From an uncultured Acetatifactor sp. (GTDB lineage: Bacteria > Bacillota > Clostridia > Lachnospirales > Lachnospiraceae): 64,000 nucleotides of DNA. Of this stretch, positions 24,972 through 33,377 are shown one piece after another. Below the pieces are notes generated by a model. That model saw nothing but the letters and a program-made list of their open reading frames with translations, was not told where the DNA came from and searched no databases. The first letter of the stretch is position 1. Each line of letters opens with the position of its first letter. Where the stretch lies: contig CAJTPH010000016.1 in the NCBI GenBank assembly GCA_910578215.1, positions 10,540 to 74,539 of the forward strand. Direction: 5' to 3'. The translations under genes were made by a program, and so were the position numbers.

Positions 24972-27950
24972 TCACGGCATTGTCTGTTCATGCTCCCTGC
25001 GGATGAGCGCAAGGGCTTCCCGGTTGATTTCGGGCGGTACCTCGCCGGGTCTTGCCAGAAAATAGCCCTGAAGCAGGTCCACCCCAAGCTCAAGCACCTT
25101 CTTAAGCTCCTCCGGCGTCTCCAGGCCCTCGGCGAGAATCATCATGTCTCTCTTATGCCCGTAGCTTACAATATTGCTGATAATCTGCTGTTTGTTGGCA
25201 TCCTTGTCCACATCCCGGACAATGGAGATATCCACCTTTACAAATTTAGGCTTCAGCTCCAGAAGGCTGACCTCGCTGTTGTAGCCGCTGCCGTAATCGT
25301 CCAGCGCAAACATGCCTGAAAAGCCCTTTACCCGGCTCTTTCGGCGGATGAGCTCCATATCCATGTGCTCTGCTTCGGTGATTTCTATTACCACCCGGCT
25401 TTGAAGGTGCCCGTACAATTCACGGTACAGGGATTCCTCCTGCTCGGTCATGCATTCGTTTGCTATGGAGTTGATAAACAACAGGGCATTGGGCGCTACC
25501 GCATTCTTCTTTAACAGTGTGTCGTAGCACTCTGAGGAACGGAACAGTGTAAGATATTCTATTTCATGCATGCAGCCTTCTTCCCTTGCCAGGCTCATAA
25601 CGATATCAGGGGAGCGCAGCGAAGGGAGATTGACGCGCATCAGAGCCTCGTAGGCAAAAACCTCTCCCTTTTTGGACTCGAAGATCGGCTGGAAGAAGTA
25701 ATTTATATCCTTGTCTGCCAGAATTTGATGGAATTCCAGCCTGCGCTGGTCCTGAAGCTGCTGGGCGTCAAACAGCTCCCTGGCAAATTCCTGATAATTG
25801 CCCTTCTGTGAACGTTTTACCTGATACATGGCAAAGTCCGCGTACTTCATCAGCTCCGAAAGCTGCATACTGTCCTCCGGGTACCATGCCACGCCTCCGG
25901 AAGCGCTGATTCCCATGTTATCGCCGTTTGGCAGTATAAAATCCACCGTATGTATTGCATGATACAGTATCCTCACCTGCTCCCGGACGGCTTCTCGGCT
26001 GTCATATCCATAGAAAAGCAGGATGAATTCATCTCCGGATATACGGGCGCACAGGGTATTTTCCGGCGTGTTTTCCAGGAAACACCTGCCAGCCGTCTGG
26101 ATATATTGGTCTCCCACATTATGCCCGAACCGGTCGTTGGTGGTCTTTAAATTATCCAGATCCATCATCAGCAGCGCCGCATGCTTCAAAACGGCAAGCT
26201 TTAGGAACAGCGCATCCGCCTCTCTGCGGAAGCCTCTCCGGGCATAGAGCCTGGTCAGCCCGTCGCTGTCTCTTTCAAGCTCTATCCGTTTTTTCTCCAG
26301 TGTGGACACGGTGACATCCTCAATCAGCCCTATCTGCCGTCCGTCCTTTTTCTGCTGTTCAAAGCGAAGATAGCGGATGCTCCCGTCGGGCTGCGGTACG
26401 CTGTAGGTGATGCTTCCGTCCTCGGCGCAGGTATGCTCAAGAGTCCGGTGCAGCTTTTGCATATGCCCGCCGAATTGTTCCGGCGTCAGACTGCCCGCAT
26501 CGATCTCACAGTCGCCCAGCATGGGGAAGAAATTGTCTGTGACGTATACGCTGTCGGAGGCGTCCTGCAGCTCATAGCCGGCGAGCTCCACGCTGGCCAT
26601 ATTCATGATGCCCAGAAGCCTTGTGGAGGATTCCACCACTTCGCGTCCCAGCCTGGAAATCAGAGCCGCAAACTGATCGATCTCGCGTATTCCCGTGGCG
26701 GGTAATTCCGGCAGCCGGTTGTCCTGCTGGGCTTTTTCAACCTCGCCGGAAAGGCGCTGGATAGGCTTCGACAGTCTGTAGCTTGCCAGGAAAATGCCTG
26801 AGAGACCAACGATAAAGGTGAGTACCATGGTCATTGCAAGCAGGGCCTGTATCTGCCTTGAGAAGGCAAACAGGCTTTTTCTGGAGCTGATGCCCAGAAG
26901 ATACCACTTGTCTGTGTCAAAGGGGGCGTTGTTGCTGTACAGGGTCAGCTTTTTTGCAGCCCCGTAATATTTTCCGCCTGCGTCCGCCGCGCTTGTTCCT
27001 TTCTCGGACAAAACGAAGCGCAGCTCCGCTATCTGCTCCGGAGTCATGGTTCGGCTGGAGAGGATAATGGGAATCAGCGGCTGCCCTTCGCCGGGCGCCA
27101 GCGCCAAAAGGTAAGAGCCCTGTCTGCCCTCCAGAAGCTCGGATTCCGGAAGGAGCGATTCCATATAGTCTGTCAACAGTTCGACGCCTAAAACGCCGTA
27201 CACCGTTCCTTCCTCCGAGATCAAGGGAACGGAATAGGACAGCGCCGTCTGGCTGTCGCCGGACAGACTGTATTGCCGGGTGGTCCAGTAGCCGTATTCC
27301 TTCTGCGCCAGCCCCCGGTCATCCGTGTAAGCTGTCAGAAAGGGTTTTGAAAAGAAAGGCTTTTCCATATCCTCCTCGGAAAAGTTGGGCTGCCAGCCTG
27401 CATCCGTGGTGATATAACCGGATTGTACCACGCCTACTGGGGCACGCTCCCATAGCAGGTCTGCGTACCTTCTTGAGGGCGTCGCAAGCGGGTCAAGATC
27501 CCTTAAATAAATGCCGGGAGCCGATTCCTGTGCGGCGTTTCCGCCTGCCCGGGTGTTAAACACAACGTATATGCCCGTAATCTGCTTGTTGTACAGGGTG
27601 TTTACCAGACTGGGAGCGATTTCCTTTAAAAGCTCGGTGCTCTGGGCGTTATTGGTATTTAAGTCGTCATAGGAGAGCAGCCCCTGCGCCAGGCGCTCCT
27701 GAACCTTTTCGTCGATTTCCTCGGAGAGCAGCTCCAGGTTTGACCAATTGCCGATCATTTCGTTTAACAGGTAATTTCCCCTGTTTTCGGTCTGCTGGGC
27801 AAGTATATCCATGGCGTTTTGGTTCAGCCTGTCTATAACGCCGCCCGCCAGTATGGTGCCTGCCATAAACAGCATTTCCAGAGCCAGCATGCTTAACAGC
27901 GGCAGTAGTATTTCTCGAAAGATCGTTTTATCTTTTTTCTTGCCGGACAT
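24972..27950 (-). CDS. Membrane-bound GGDEF-EAL cyclic-di-GMP enzyme with extracellular sensor
   Basis: 992 residues. One membrane helix (about 12-37) leads to a large extracytoplasmic Cache-like sensor (about 40-365), a second helix (about 370-395), a HAMP-like segment (SKPIQRLSGEVEKA), a short PAS-like region, then GGDEF and EAL domains. The diguanylate cyclase motif is SGDEF (about 638), a variant still found in active enzymes. The EAL domain keeps YEALMR, EITEAE, DDYGSGYNS, KVD and ILAEGLET, so phosphodiesterase activity is likely. It should adjust c-di-GMP in answer to an external small-molecule ligand. The gene is alone on the minus strand with an AAGAGGT ribosome-binding site. Confidence 0.9.
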   Translation of the reverse strand: MSGKKKDKTIFREILLPLLSMLALEMLFMAGTILAGGVIDRLNQNAMDILAQQTENRGNYLLNEMIGNWSNLELLSEEIDEKVQERLAQGLLSYDDLNTNNAQSTELLKEIAPSLVNTLYNKQITGIYVVFNTRAGGNAAQESAPGIYLRDLDPLATPSRRYADLLWERAPVGVVQSGYITTDAGWQPNFSEEDMEKPFFSKPFLTAYTDDRGLAQKEYGYWTTRQYSLSGDSQTALSYSVPLISEEGTVYGVLGVELLTDYMESLLPESELLEGRQGSYLLALAPGEGQPLIPIILSSRTMTPEQIAELRFVLSEKGTSAADAGGKYYGAAKKLTLYSNNAPFDTDKWYLLGISSRKSLFAFSRQIQALLAMTMVLTFIVGLSGIFLASYRLSKPIQRLSGEVEKAQQDNRLPELPATGIREIDQFAALISRLGREVVESSTRLLGIMNMASVELAGYELQDASDSVYVTDNFFPMLGDCEIDAGSLTPEQFGGHMQKLHRTLEHTCAEDGSITYSVPQPDGSIRYLRFEQQKKDGRQIGLIEDVTVSTLEKKRIELERDSDGLTRLYARRGFRREADALFLKLAVLKHAALLMMDLDNLKTTNDRFGHNVGDQYIQTAGRCFLENTPENTLCARISGDEFILLFYGYDSREAVREQVRILYHAIHTVDFILPNGDNMGISASGGVAWYPEDSMQLSELMKYADFAMYQVKRSQKGNYQEFARELFDAQQLQDQRRLEFHQILADKDINYFFQPIFESKKGEVFAYEALMRVNLPSLRSPDIVMSLAREEGCMHEIEYLTLFRSSECYDTLLKKNAVAPNALLFINSIANECMTEQEESLYRELYGHLQSRVVIEITEAEHMDMELIRRKSRVKGFSGMFALDDYGSGYNSEVSLLELKPKFVKVDISIVRDVDKDANKQQIISNIVSYGHKRDMMILAEGLETPEELKKVLELGVDLLQGYFLARPGEVPPEINREALALIRREHEQTMP

Positions 27951-28049
27951 TAATATTACCTCTTATCATTTACGTGTAATGCCGCTTGAGAGCTAGTTTC
28001 TCCCCGGCGGCAGCTGAAACGGCTTTCTTTCCGCAGCCGGGGTATACGG

Positions 28050-28110
28050 CGGTTCAAAGTCAAAATTGCTTTGCAATACCGGCTGCAAAGCAATTTTCTC
28101 GAGACATGTC
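28050..28110. repeat. Palindromic repeat remnant related to the MITE
   Basis: AAAATTGCTTTGCA and TGCAAAGCAATTTT form a perfect 14-bp inverted repeat (within 28061-28098). The left flank (AAGTCAAAATTGC) and the start of the right flank (GCAATTTT, then CGAGAC) resemble the central hairpin of the MITE at 31351 and 49317. It may be a diverged relative. Confidence 0.4.
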
Positions 28111-28129
28111 ATATGCCTGGAATGTCTTT

Positions 28130-28212
28130 ATTCCTGCGGGCAACGGGCCAGCGGATGCGCCAGCATCCATTTTGGCGAATGCCGCGGGGTATTTGAATGC
28201 GGAGGGGCCAGG
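28130..28212. repeat. Dispersed GC-rich repeat (copy B)
   Basis: ATTCCTGCGGGCAACGGGCCAG and GCGGATGCGCCAGC correspond to ATTCCCGCGGGCAATGAGCCAG and GCGGATGCGTCAGC at 9881-9920; the later GAATGCCGCG is shared with 46767. It ends at the stop codon of the ACT-domain gene. No open reading frame is supported in the 265-bp gap. Confidence 0.45.
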
Positions 28213-28215
28213 ATT

Positions 28216-28647
28216 TCAGTGAAGTCCCAGGTCTTCTCCGGTGATGGTGCCGATTCCGTTCTGTTCCAGGACCGCAGCCAGTCCGTCCGTGTCTGCCACG
28301 CGGAAGATCATACATGCCTGCCCGTTCCTCTGGCCGAAGACGGAGTACATATACTCCACATCGATTCCGGCGTGGGAGATCACGCCCAGCACGTTGCTGA
28401 GTCCCCCCGGCGTATCTGCCACGGCAACGCCCACCACGGGGGTCATGGTCAGAATAAAGCCCTGCTCCAGCAGAATGGAGGAGGCCTTTGCGGCGTCGTC
28501 CACGATCAGCCGCAGAATGCCGTAATCCGTTGATTCTGCAATGTTGATCGCCCGCATATTGACCTGATTGTCCGAAAGAATATTGGTGATATCAGCAAGC
28601 TGTCCCGCTTTGTTTTCCAGAAATACAGAAATTTGAGGTATTGTCAT
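28216..28647 (-). CDS. Tandem ACT-domain protein, arylacetate operon
   Basis: 143 residues consisting of two ACT domains (ISVFLENKAGQLADITNIL from residue 6, and VAVADTPGGLSNVLGVI from about 74). ACT pairs bind amino acids or related ligands. Genes of this kind frequently sit beside phenylacetate-CoA ligase and indolepyruvate oxidoreductase genes, as here, and probably sense an aromatic compound. It is the last gene of the minus-strand operon, 70 bp after the ligase. Confidence 0.85.
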   Translation of the reverse strand: MTIPQISVFLENKAGQLADITNILSDNQVNMRAINIAESTDYGILRLIVDDAAKASSILLEQGFILTMTPVVGVAVADTPGGLSNVLGVISHAGIDVEYMYSVFGQRNGQACMIFRVADTDGLAAVLEQNGIGTITGEDLGLH

Positions 28648-28717
28648 ATAAAACCCTTGCTCCTTTCTTGGCTTGGATATATCTGGTTTGAAGCCGTTTT
28701 TCCGAAACTGCTTCTGC

Positions 28718-30016
28718 TTAAATTTTCCGTTTGTCGATGACGCGAACTGCCTTGCCCTCGCTTCTTTCTATGGATTTCGGCGCTACCAGGCGTACCTTGG
28801 CATAAATTCCCAGCATTGCCTTGAGAGCCGCCACCAGGGCCTTTTCCATCTCCGTAATTTTGCCAAGATTGTCGGAGAAGGTTTCGGGTGTCATTTCCAC
28901 CATCACCTCAAGGGTATCGGAATTGCTGATGCGGTCTACGATAATCTGATAATTTGCGGGATATCCCTGCTCCAGAAGCACTGTCTCGATCTGGGAAGGG
29001 AAGACGTTGACCCCCTTTACAATCAGCATATCGTCGCTTCTGCCCATGGGCTTGCACATTTTTACATGGGTGCGGCCGCAGGAGCATTTTTTCCTGGTAA
29101 GCACACAGATGTCCCTGGTACGGTAACGAAGGAGCGGGAAGGCCTCCTTGGTGATGGCGGTGAAGACCAGCTCGCCCTTGATGCCCTCGGGCAGGACCTC
29201 TCCCGTATCCGGATCGATGATCTCCGGAATAAAGTGATCCTCGTTGATGTGCATACCGGTCTGCTCGCTGCACTCAAAGGCTACGCCGGGACCGCTGGTT
29301 TCCGTAAGGCCGTAAATGTCGTAGGCCTTGATTCCCAGCTTGTTCTGAATATCCTGGCGCATCTCCTCGCTCCATGCCTCCGCGCCGAAGATTCCTGCCT
29401 TCAGCTTGATCCTGTCCCGCAGCCCCCGCTCATGGATGCTTTCCGCCAGAAAGGCGGCGTAGGAGGGGGTGCAGCAGAGAATAGTGGCTTCCAGGTCAAC
29501 CATGAACTGCAGCTGACGGTCCGTATTTCCTGAGGACATGGGAAGTGTCAGACATCCCGCCTTGTGGCTGGCGCCGTTAAGTCCCGGGCCTCCGGTAAAC
29601 AGCCCATAGCCGTAGCAGATATGGCAGACGTCCTCGTCTGTGCCGCCTGCCGCCATAATTGCCCGGGCGCAGCAGTCCTCCCACAGGTCTACGTCGTGCT
29701 GGGTATAGAAGGCAACCACCCTGCGTCCGGTGGTGCCCGATGTGGACTGGATACGGACGCAGTCCTTGAGCGGTTTCGCAAGCAGCCCGTAGGGGTAAGC
29801 CTCGCGTAAGTCGTCCTTGGTGAGGAAGGGCAGCTTATGCAGATCCTCTATGCTTTGAATATCCTCGGGCGTAACTCCCTTTTCCTCCATCTTTTTGCGG
29901 TAGTAGGGGACGTTGTCCCATACATGGCGCACCTGGCGGACAAGGCGCTCGTTCTGCCATGCAAGAATCTGCTCCCTGTCCGCGGTCTCGATTTCTTTTT
30001 GGTAATATCGTTCCAT
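28718..30016 (-). CDS. paaK: Phenylacetate-CoA ligase family protein
   Basis: 432 residues. The AMP-binding P-loop-like motif is STSGTTGRRV (about 89-98), followed by YDIYGLTETSGPG (about 225) and the C-terminal lysine region KGVNVFPSQIET. This matches PaaK, which converts arylacetate, ATP and CoA to arylacetyl-CoA. Near indolepyruvate oxidoreductase it may run in reverse to gain ATP from arylacetyl-CoA made from aromatic amino acids, a use known from archaeal and clostridial arylacetate metabolism. The start at MERYYQ is preferred for its GCGAGG site; an ATG lies four codons upstream. Confidence 0.9.
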   Translation of the reverse strand: MERYYQKEIETADREQILAWQNERLVRQVRHVWDNVPYYRKKMEEKGVTPEDIQSIEDLHKLPFLTKDDLREAYPYGLLAKPLKDCVRIQSTSGTTGRRVVAFYTQHDVDLWEDCCARAIMAAGGTDEDVCHICYGYGLFTGGPGLNGASHKAGCLTLPMSSGNTDRQLQFMVDLEATILCCTPSYAAFLAESIHERGLRDRIKLKAGIFGAEAWSEEMRQDIQNKLGIKAYDIYGLTETSGPGVAFECSEQTGMHINEDHFIPEIIDPDTGEVLPEGIKGELVFTAITKEAFPLLRYRTRDICVLTRKKCSCGRTHVKMCKPMGRSDDMLIVKGVNVFPSQIETVLLEQGYPANYQIIVDRISNSDTLEVMVEMTPETFSDNLGKITEMEKALVAALKAMLGIYAKVRLVAPKSIERSEGKAVRVIDKRKI

Positions 30017-30075
30017 ATATCCTCGCATTCCGCCGCGTCAGCGGCATAGTAACATTTGTCCGTTTTTTTCAAAAA

Positions 30076-30651
30076 TTACTGTCTTCCGAGCGCAAAGGCT
30101 TTTTTGTTCAGCTCCAGGAATTTCGGGGGCACGCTGTGCTCTATCGCTGCCATCCACTCATCCTCCGTGAAATCAAAATGCCTGGACAGCCTGCCCATGA
30201 GCACCAGATTTACAGCCTTGCTGTTTCCTGCCTCCTCCGCCAGCGAAAGCGCGTCCAGCGCGTCCACGTCTATTCCCAGCGCTTCCAGCTTTTCCGCCAG
30301 ACTTTCCGGGTAGGACGCCGTTCCGGCGATCACCGGCATGGGGTTGATCTGCTGGCTGTTGACGATGATTCTGCCGCCCGGCTTCAGGTATTCCGTATAT
30401 CTTGCCGCCTCCAGAAGCTCAAAGGAGAGGATGCAGTCAGCCTGTCCCTTATCTATAATGGGGGAAAAGACCTTCCCGCCCCAGCGGACATAGGTGACAA
30501 CGCTGCCGCCCCGCTGGCTCATGCCATGTACCTCGCTGACCTTCACGTCGTAGCCCCTGCCAAGGAGCAGACGGCCCAGAAGCTTGCTTGCCAGCAGGGT
30601 ACCCTGTCCGCCCACGCCTACGATCATCATATTCTTTGTTTCCGTTTCCAT
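30076..30651 (-). CDS. iorB: Indolepyruvate:ferredoxin oxidoreductase, beta subunit
   Basis: 191 residues matching the gamma-domain type of 2-oxoacid:ferredoxin oxidoreductases: IVGVGGQGTLLASKLLGRLL at the start, SEVHGMSQRGGSVVTYVRWG and the later VNSQQINPMPVIAG. With IorA it oxidatively decarboxylates indole-, phenyl- or hydroxyphenylpyruvate to arylacetyl-CoA with ferredoxin as acceptor. It lies 60 bp upstream of paaK. Its partner iorA is normally adjacent, but here 900 bp containing another gene and a MITE separate them. Confidence 0.93.
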   Translation of the reverse strand: METETKNMMIVGVGGQGTLLASKLLGRLLLGRGYDVKVSEVHGMSQRGGSVVTYVRWGGKVFSPIIDKGQADCILSFELLEAARYTEYLKPGGRIIVNSQQINPMPVIAGTASYPESLAEKLEALGIDVDALDALSLAEEAGNSKAVNLVLMGRLSRHFDFTEDEWMAAIEHSVPPKFLELNKKAFALGRQ

Positions 30652-30749
30652 TTTGCTCCTCCATGTATGTAAAACCTTTATCTCATGTCGTTGGGGTCAA
30701 AGCTTCCTTTTCGGAAAGGTGCTCCCGCTTTTCAAATCCCAATATACCC

Positions 30750-31319
30750 TTAATCAGCAAATAAAGCATATTTTTGATGCGCTGTCCAGCTATCTTCAGA
30801 TAGCACCGCAAAATCTGATAATTGAACATTTCCGTTTTTGTCTTCTGTATATCCCCAGGAAAATCCTGTCAAAAAGCTCAGTTGATTATTATTCATCCGG
30901 GACGGTAAATCAACTAAGTAGGTATAGGCACGCCAATCAAGCTTTTCGCTATTACCCAAATTATTACAAGGAGCATCAAATAATTCTGCGGGATATCCAT
31001 ATGCAAAATAGGGGATTTTATGTTTTCTCATTTCTTCCGGAATATCCAGCTCGAATGAAACCGCTGTTGGCTCCTCAGCATTCAGATCAGCATAATCCCT
31101 ACGCTCAACAACCTGAATCCAGCCGCAGTATCTTTCATAACCGTCTAAGCTGATATTTTCAAAAAAGGCGTGCAGCATGGGATAGCCTACGCATTTATTT
31201 ACATCAAAGGGTAACTTCAATGCGGCAAATCCGGATTTCTGAGGGTCTGGTATTTTTTCGTAATCTATGGATAATTTGTTTTCTTTTCCTCTCAAATTAA
31301 AAGTAATTGTATACCTCAT
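30750..31319 (-). CDS. Hypothetical protein inserted between iorA and iorB
   Basis: 189 residues, soluble, with no signal peptide and no recognised domain. Acidic and aromatic residues are frequent (DLPSRMNNNQLSFLTGFSWG). The start is set at MRYTITFNLRG because GGAGG lies at proper spacing there; an ATG two codons upstream would touch the ribosome-binding site. Base composition is more AT-rich than the flanking operon genes. It is on the operon strand, but nothing links it to arylpyruvate metabolism, so it is probably a later arrival. Confidence 0.65.
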   Translation of the reverse strand: MRYTITFNLRGKENKLSIDYEKIPDPQKSGFAALKLPFDVNKCVGYPMLHAFFENISLDGYERYCGWIQVVERRDYADLNAEEPTAVSFELDIPEEMRKHKIPYFAYGYPAELFDAPCNNLGNSEKLDWRAYTYLVDLPSRMNNNQLSFLTGFSWGYTEDKNGNVQLSDFAVLSEDSWTAHQKYALFAD

Positions 31320-31350
31320 TATCATCCTCCAAAGTGAAATGGATTTAATC

Positions 31351-31490
31351 GTAACAGTTCAGCCATACAGTACCGCGAAGTCAAAATTGCATCCTTATGC
31401 AATTTTGCGAGACTTGCGAGCGCCAAAATGAGTTGAAAACTCATTTTGTGTGCATCAGTGTAACAGTTTAGCCGAAAGCTGAACTGTTAC
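31351..31490. mobile_element. 140-bp MITE, copy 1, with 8-bp target duplication
   Basis: The element begins GTAACAGTTCAGC and ends GCTGAACTGTTAC, perfect 13-bp terminal inverted repeats. Direct copies of ATTTAATC flank it (31343-31350 and 31491-31498), so it inserted by a cut-and-paste type event with an 8-bp duplication. Inside are two further perfect hairpins (CAAAATTGCAT/ATGCAATTTTG and CAAAATGAGTT/AACTCATTTTG), and the right end folds on itself. It differs by about two bases from the copy at 49317. It has no coding capacity, so transposition needs a transposase supplied elsewhere. Confidence 0.9.
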
Positions 31491-31558
31491 ATTTAATCAT
31501 GCGCCACAGCGTCCTCTGGACGCATTGTACTATGCTGCGTTGCAGGATTGATACCCCG

Positions 31559-33304
31559 TCAGCCTGCTGAAGGGTTTTTGACCAGCGCGTCAAATTTACA
31601 GAGCTGTTCGCAGACCCCGCAGCCAACGCAGAGGGTGGCGTCTATTTTTGCCTTGCCGTCCACCATGCTTATGGCGGGGCAGCCGATGCTCATACATGCC
31701 TTACAGCCCTTGCATTTCTCCGTGTCGGAGCAGATGGGTCCGGGATGCTTTACATATTTCAGGAGCGCGCAGGGGCGGCGGGAGATGATAACGGAGGGTT
31801 CGTCTGCGGCAAGCTCCTCCTTGATGACCGACTGGCAGGCTTCCATATCGTAGGGGTCCACCACCCTTACCCGCTTGATTCCCACCGCATGACAGAGGCT
31901 CTCCAAGTCGATCTTCGTACAGGGATCGCCCTTTAAATTATAGCCGGTGGTGGGATTCTGCTGATGTCCCGTCATGCCTGTGATGGAGTTGTCCAGTATG
32001 ATCACCGTAGCATTGGATTCATTGTATGCAATATTGATCAGACCCGTGACACCGGAATGGATGAAGGTGGAGTCGCCTATGACGGCAACGGTTCTTCCGG
32101 CATTTTCCCTATCGCCTGCCTTTACGAAGCCGTGCAGCCCGGAAACGGAAGCCCCCATACATACGGTGGTGTCGATGGCGCCAAGAGGAGGCACGGCTCC
32201 CAGGGTATAGCATCCGATGTCGCCCAGCACCGTCAGGCGCATTTTCTTAAGGACATAGAAGATACTGCGGTGGGGACAGCCCGCGCACATTACGGGAGGT
32301 CTTGCGGGAATTTCTTCATCTAGGGAAGCGCCTGCCTGCACACCGCCTCCCAGCCTTTCCTTCACAAGGTTCTGGCTCAGCTCTCCGATGTCGGAGAACA
32401 GCTCCTTGCCGGACACCTCCAGCCCCAGGCCTCTGCAGTGGTCTTCAATAAAGCCGTCCAGCTCCTCTACTACAACAAGCCTGTCAACGGAGGCTGCAAA
32501 GCTCCTTATTTTCTGCTCCGGCATGGGCCAGATCATGCCCAGCTTTAGGACGGGATAGGTATCGCCCAACGCTTCCTTTACATACTGATAACAGGTGGAG
32601 GAGGTAATGATTCCGCAGGAGCGGTCGCCGCCATCCTCTATACGATTGATTTCCGCCGTCTCCGCCCAGGCGGTCAGGGCCCTGGTGCGCGCCTCCACCT
32701 GGGGATGACGCTTCTTTGCGTTGGCGGGCATCATAATAAATTTTCCGGGATTCTTTTCGTATTTTTTCTGCGCCGGAAGCACACGCTCCCCTGTTTCCAC
32801 CACGCTCTGAGAGTGGCTGACCCGGGTGCACATCTTGAGGAGGACCGCGGTGTCGTATTCTTCAGAAAGCTCATAGGCAAGCCTGGCAAAGGCAAGTGCC
32901 TCCGCGGAATCCGAGGGCTCCAGCATGGGGAGCTTCGCCGCCCGGGCATAGTGTCTTGAATCCTGTTCGTTCTGTGAGCTGTGCATGCCGGCGTCGTCGG
33001 CGACGCCTATGATAAGCCCTGCGTTCACGCCCGTATAGGAAATGGTGAAAAGGGGGTCTGCAGCCACGTTTAAGCCCACATGCTTCATGGCGCAGAAGCT
33101 TCTTTTTCCGGAGAGACAGGCGCCGAACGCCGCCTCCATGGCTACCTTTTCGTTGGGAGCCCACTCTGCGTACAGCTCGTCATATTTTGCCGCGCACTCG
33201 GTAATTTCCGTGCTGGGGGTTCCCGGGTAGCTGGATACGAAAGAGCAGCCTGCTTCATAGAGACCTCTGGCAACCGCTTCGTTGCCTAGTATCAGTGTTT
33301 TCAT
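31559..33304 (-). CDS. iorA: Indolepyruvate:ferredoxin oxidoreductase, alpha subunit
   Basis: 581 residues. N-terminal pyruvate:ferredoxin-type domain (GCSFVSSYPGTPSTEITECA), a thiamine-diphosphate-binding region (CAGCPHRS, then GDIGCYTLG and GDSTFIHSGVTGL), and a C-terminal ferredoxin domain with two [4Fe-4S] clusters (CKGCKACMSIGCP and CVGCGVCEQLC). It decarboxylates aryl pyruvates from aromatic amino acid transamination. GGGAGG precedes the start. The gene follows the symporter gene by about 70 bp. Its natural next gene, iorB, is displaced 900 bp downstream. Confidence 0.95.
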   Translation of the reverse strand: MKTLILGNEAVARGLYEAGCSFVSSYPGTPSTEITECAAKYDELYAEWAPNEKVAMEAAFGACLSGKRSFCAMKHVGLNVAADPLFTISYTGVNAGLIIGVADDAGMHSSQNEQDSRHYARAAKLPMLEPSDSAEALAFARLAYELSEEYDTAVLLKMCTRVSHSQSVVETGERVLPAQKKYEKNPGKFIMMPANAKKRHPQVEARTRALTAWAETAEINRIEDGGDRSCGIITSSTCYQYVKEALGDTYPVLKLGMIWPMPEQKIRSFAASVDRLVVVEELDGFIEDHCRGLGLEVSGKELFSDIGELSQNLVKERLGGGVQAGASLDEEIPARPPVMCAGCPHRSIFYVLKKMRLTVLGDIGCYTLGAVPPLGAIDTTVCMGASVSGLHGFVKAGDRENAGRTVAVIGDSTFIHSGVTGLINIAYNESNATVIILDNSITGMTGHQQNPTTGYNLKGDPCTKIDLESLCHAVGIKRVRVVDPYDMEACQSVIKEELAADEPSVIISRRPCALLKYVKHPGPICSDTEKCKGCKACMSIGCPAISMVDGKAKIDATLCVGCGVCEQLCKFDALVKNPSAG

Positions 33305-33377
33305 ATGTTTATTCCTCCCTGCCCGCTTTGGCGGGCATCAATTCAATATTTAATCTGGAACATCCAAGCCGTCCTTC

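Noticed and set aside
23722..24975. Long minus-strand frame opposite the CofE-like gene
   Set aside because: Antisense of a conserved gene; the frame also runs through the terminator at 24899-24943, and no domain is seen.
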